From: JACCWP01 sp963785115
GTDB lineage: Bacteria > Actinomycetota > Actinomycetes > Propionibacteriales > Nocardioidaceae
Assembly (NCBI GenBank): GCA_963785115.1
Contig: CAWATY010000006.1
Span: forward strand, 372,001-436,000
Length of the DNA stretch: 64,000 bases
Direction: 5' to 3'
Shown: piece after piece, positions 61,923-64,000 of the stretch
Layout: each line of letters begins with the position of its first letter
Position numbering within the stretch: the stretch's first letter is position 1
Notes under the pieces: model-generated
Database searches by the model: none
What the model was told of the DNA's origin: nothing
What the model saw: only the letters and a program-made list of their open reading frames with translations
Made by a program: the position numbers and the translations under genes

Positions 61923-62703
61923 CGGGCGAGATCCGGACCACCAGGTCCTCGTCGTCGTCGACGACGACCAGCGACCATCCGCCGGTCGCGGCCAGCGCCG
62001 CCGCACCCGCTCGCTGCTCGGCCGCCAGCAGGGTGATCAACGTCCCCCGGGGTGCGAGCCAGCGCGGCGCCTGGGCCAGCACCGCCCGCAGCGGGTCGAG
62101 CCCGTCGGCGCCGCCGTGGACGGTTGCCGGCGGGGCCGCGTCGCGGTAGTCGCGGTCCAGCCGCTCGAGGTGGGCGGTGGGGACGTGCGGCAGGTACGCC
62201 ACCGCCACGTCGATGCGCCCGGCCAGCAGGCCGGGCAGTCCGTCGAACCAGTCCGTGCGGTAGACGTCGAAGCCGAAGGTCTCGCCGTTGCGGCGCGCGC
62301 AGGCCACGGCAACGGGATCGGCGTCGGCGGCCAGCACTTCGGCCGCCGGCAACCGTCGGATCAGCGCGGCTGCGATGGCCCCCGACCCGCAGCCGAGGTC
62401 GAGGAGCACCGAATGGTCCGGCCCGCCCGCCGCTGCGTCGACCGCCGTGTCCACCAGCGCCTCCGCCCTGCGCCGCGGGACGAAGACGCCCGGGTCGAGC
62501 GCCACCGTCACGCCGGCGAAGTCGGCGCGCCCGAGCACCTGCTCCAGCGGCGTCCCGCGCTCGCGTCGCCGCACCGCGTCCTCGAGTGCGGCCCCGCTGT
62601 AGGCCGCCAGCAGCAGGTCGGCCTCCTCGTCGGCGCGCACGCAGCCCGCGGCCCGCAGCCGCCGCTCCAGCGAGTCGCGTCGGGCGTCCGGGGAGTCCTG
62701 CAC
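61915..62703 (-). CDS. HemK/PrmC-like methyltransferase paralogue
   Basis: A 262-residue SAM-dependent methyltransferase. It has the PrmC-type N-terminal helical part, RRERGTPLEQVLGRADFAG near residue 50, FVPRRRAEALVD near 75, and the SAM loop LLDLGCGSGAIAAAL near 98. The NPPY substrate motif of true glutamine methyltransferases is replaced by AYLPHVP near 168, so methylation of release factors is doubtful; a paralogue family named putative protein N5-glutamine methyltransferase has this form. GTG at 62703 with GGAG just upstream. Confidence 0.78.
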   Translation of the reverse strand: MQDSPDARRDSLERRLRAAGCVRADEEADLLLAAYSGAALEDAVRRRERGTPLEQVLGRADFAGVTVALDPGVFVPRRRAEALVDTAVDAAAGGPDHSVLLDLGCGSGAIAAALIRRLPAAEVLAADADPVAVACARRNGETFGFDVYRTDWFDGLPGLLAGRIDVAVAYLPHVPTAHLERLDRDYRDAAPPATVHGGADGLDPLRAVLAQAPRWLAPRGTLITLLAAEQRAGAAALAATGGWSLVVVDDDEDLVVRISPVS

Positions 62704-62805
62704 GCTCCGCAGTCTCGCCCATCATGTGGGAGCGCCGAGTCGCGTTCTGCGGCGGCGCTGCGGGTGAGACGATGGCGGGAGCCCGTCCCTCGTCGAGGAG
62801 CCTCC

Positions 62806-64000
62806 ATGTCCCAGACCCACGAGCAGGACCTCGGCCAGTTCGACCCCGAGGTCGCTGCCGCCGTCGATGCCGAGCTGCGCCGCCAGCAGCAGACACTGGA
62901 GATGATCGCGAGCGAGAACTTCGCCCCGCTGGCCGTGCTGCAGGCCCAGGGCAGCGTGCTCACGAACAAGTACGCCGAGGGTTACCCGGGGCGCCGCTAC
63001 TACGGCGGCTGTGAGCACGTCGACGTCACCGAGACGCTCGCGATCGAGCGGGTCAAGGCGTTGTTCGGCGCCGGCTTCGCCAACGTGCAGCCGCACTCGG
63101 GCGCCACCGCCAACGCCGCCGCGATGATGGCGCTGATCAAGCCGGGCGACACCATCCTCGGCCTCGACCTCGCGCACGGCGGCCACCTGACGCACGGCAT
63201 GCGGCTCAACTTCAGCGGCAAGCTCTACGACGTCGTGGCCTACCACGTGAGCAAGGAGGACGCCCTCGTCGACATGGACGAGGTGCGCCAGCTGGCCCAG
63301 CAGCACCGGCCCGCGCTGATCATCGCCGGCTGGTCGGCCTACCCGCGCCAGCTCGACTTCGCCGCCTTCCGCGAGATCGCCGACGAGGTCGACGCCGCGC
63401 TGATGGTCGACATGGCGCACTTCGCCGGCCTGGTGGCCGCCGGGCTGCACCCCAACCCGGTCCCGTACGCCGACGTCGTCACCTCCACCACGCACAAGAC
63501 CTTGTGCGGGCCGCGCGGCGGCATCGTGCTCACCGACCGCGAGGACGTGGCGAAGAAGCTCAACTCCTCGGTCTTCCCCGGCCAGCAGGGCGGTCCGCTG
63601 GAGCACGTGATCGCGGCCAAGGCGGTCGGCTTCAAGGCAGCGGCGACCGAGGAGTTCGCCGAGCGGCAGCGGCGCACCATCGAAGGGGCGAAGATCCTCG
63701 CCGAGCGCCTGGTCGCCGACGACATGCGCGACGTCGGCGTCAGCGTGCTCACCGGCGGCACCGACGTGCACCTCGTGCTCGTCGACCTGCGCGACTCCGA
63801 CCTCACCGGCCGCGAGGCCGAGGACCGGCTGCACGAGATCGGCATCACGGTGAACCGCAACGCGGTCCCCTTCGACCCCCGCCCGCCGATGGTCACCTCC
63901 GGGCTGCGCATCGGCACCCCCGCGCTGGCGACCCGCGGCTTCGGCCCCGACGAGTTCCGCGAGGTGGCCGACGTGATCGCCGCCGCGCTGCGTCCGCAGC
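62806..64000 (+). CDS. glyA: serine hydroxymethyltransferase (3' end beyond window)
   Basis: 398 codons are visible of about 420-430. A PLP enzyme interconverting serine plus tetrahydrofolate and glycine plus methylene-tetrahydrofolate. Motifs: LEMIASENFAPLAVLQAQGS near residue 30, NKYAEGYPGRRYYGGCEHVD, the PLP-stacking His in NVQPHSGATANAA near 92, DMAHFAGLVAAGLHPNP, and the Schiff-base Lys in TSTTHKTLCGPRGG near 230. ATG with GAGGAG 6 nt upstream. The C-terminal end is cut by the window edge. Confidence 0.93.
   Translation, partial: MSQTHEQDLGQFDPEVAAAVDAELRRQQQTLEMIASENFAPLAVLQAQGSVLTNKYAEGYPGRRYYGGCEHVDVTETLAIERVKALFGAGFANVQPHSGATANAAAMMALIKPGDTILGLDLAHGGHLTHGMRLNFSGKLYDVVAYHVSKEDALVDMDEVRQLAQQHRPALIIAGWSAYPRQLDFAAFREIADEVDAALMVDMAHFAGLVAAGLHPNPVPYADVVTSTTHKTLCGPRGGIVLTDREDVAKKLNSSVFPGQQGGPLEHVIAAKAVGFKAAATEEFAERQRRTIEGAKILAERLVADDMRDVGVSVLTGGTDVHLVLVDLRDSDLTGREAEDRLHEIGITVNRNAVPFDPRPPMVTSGLRIGTPALATRGFGPDEFREVADVIAAALRPQ

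Overview
The window is a 64 kb piece of a high-GC actinobacterial chromosome that contains the replication origin. Evidence: almost every coding region has G/C third positions and GTG starts are common; the order parB-parA-rsmG-jag-yidC-yidD-rnpA-rpmH-dnaA-dnaN-gnd-recF-dciA-gyrB-gyrA-tRNAIle-DLW39-tRNAAla is the actinobacterial origin layout; the left part (PadR, ino1, class A PBP, GT87 glycosyltransferase) and the sigM/rsmA/trxB/trxA block are also actinobacterial neighbours of oriC; and a mycothiol-dependent dehydrogenase is present. The -gnd- gene between dnaN and recF, the dciA gene and the gene order fit Nocardioidaceae or a close relative (inference, not proven).

Layout. 1-8.3 kb: envelope and inositol genes (dienelactone hydrolase fragment, FemAB peptidyltransferase plus alanine-racemase-fold protein, GT87 glycosyltransferase, class A PBP, PadR regulator coupled to inositol-phosphate synthase). 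8.3-12.1 kb: accessory block with a polymorphic toxin (type 50-like C-terminus) and a small acidic candidate immunity protein, and an MFS transporter between two secreted RTX-repeat proteins. 12.1-22.5 kb: CCA-adding enzyme divergent from a row for envelope and redox control (DUF6049, MurJ flippase, a free-standing pseudokinase, SigM, its zinc-binding anti-sigma factor, thioredoxin reductase, thioredoxin). 22.5-25.5 kb: acetyltransferase, aminotransferase, D-Ala-D-Ala ligase. 25.5-31.4 kb: leftward origin operon parB to rpmH. 31.4-46.8 kb: oriC and the rightward replication genes, interrupted by a PAS-GGDEF-EAL gene between dciA and gyrB. 46.8-64 kb: less conserved genes (DUF4389, LuxR regulator, SDR, secreted metallopeptidase, polar amino-acid ABC transporter, amine oxidase, FhuF-like protein, Eis-like acetyltransferase, mycothiol-dependent formaldehyde dehydrogenase, MBL hydrolase, HemK-like methyltransferase, start of glyA).

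How it works together. DnaA boxes lie both upstream of dnaA (two perfect) and, more densely, between dnaA and dnaN; two parS sites lie inside parA and rsmG. Peptidoglycan precursor flipping, polymerisation and bridge building are all encoded within 25 kb of the origin.

Most unusual signals: (1) a degenerate 16-bp tandem repeat ending in CTGTCG that fills the ddl-parB gap and reappears inside dnaA domain II; (2) a toxin/candidate-immunity pair next to ino1; (3) one-nucleotide frame breaks in jag and in the DUF3566 gene; (4) five different in-frame 12-bp tandem repeats in tails or leaders of genes near the origin; (5) a 14-bp perfect inverted repeat just upstream of the probable gyrB promoter; (6) many genes whose -10 hexamer (TANNNT) lies 6-8 nt before the start codon, indicating leaderless mRNAs. 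No insertion sequences, prophage genes, CRISPR arrays or rRNA genes were seen. All calls are from reading the sequence; no database search was run.
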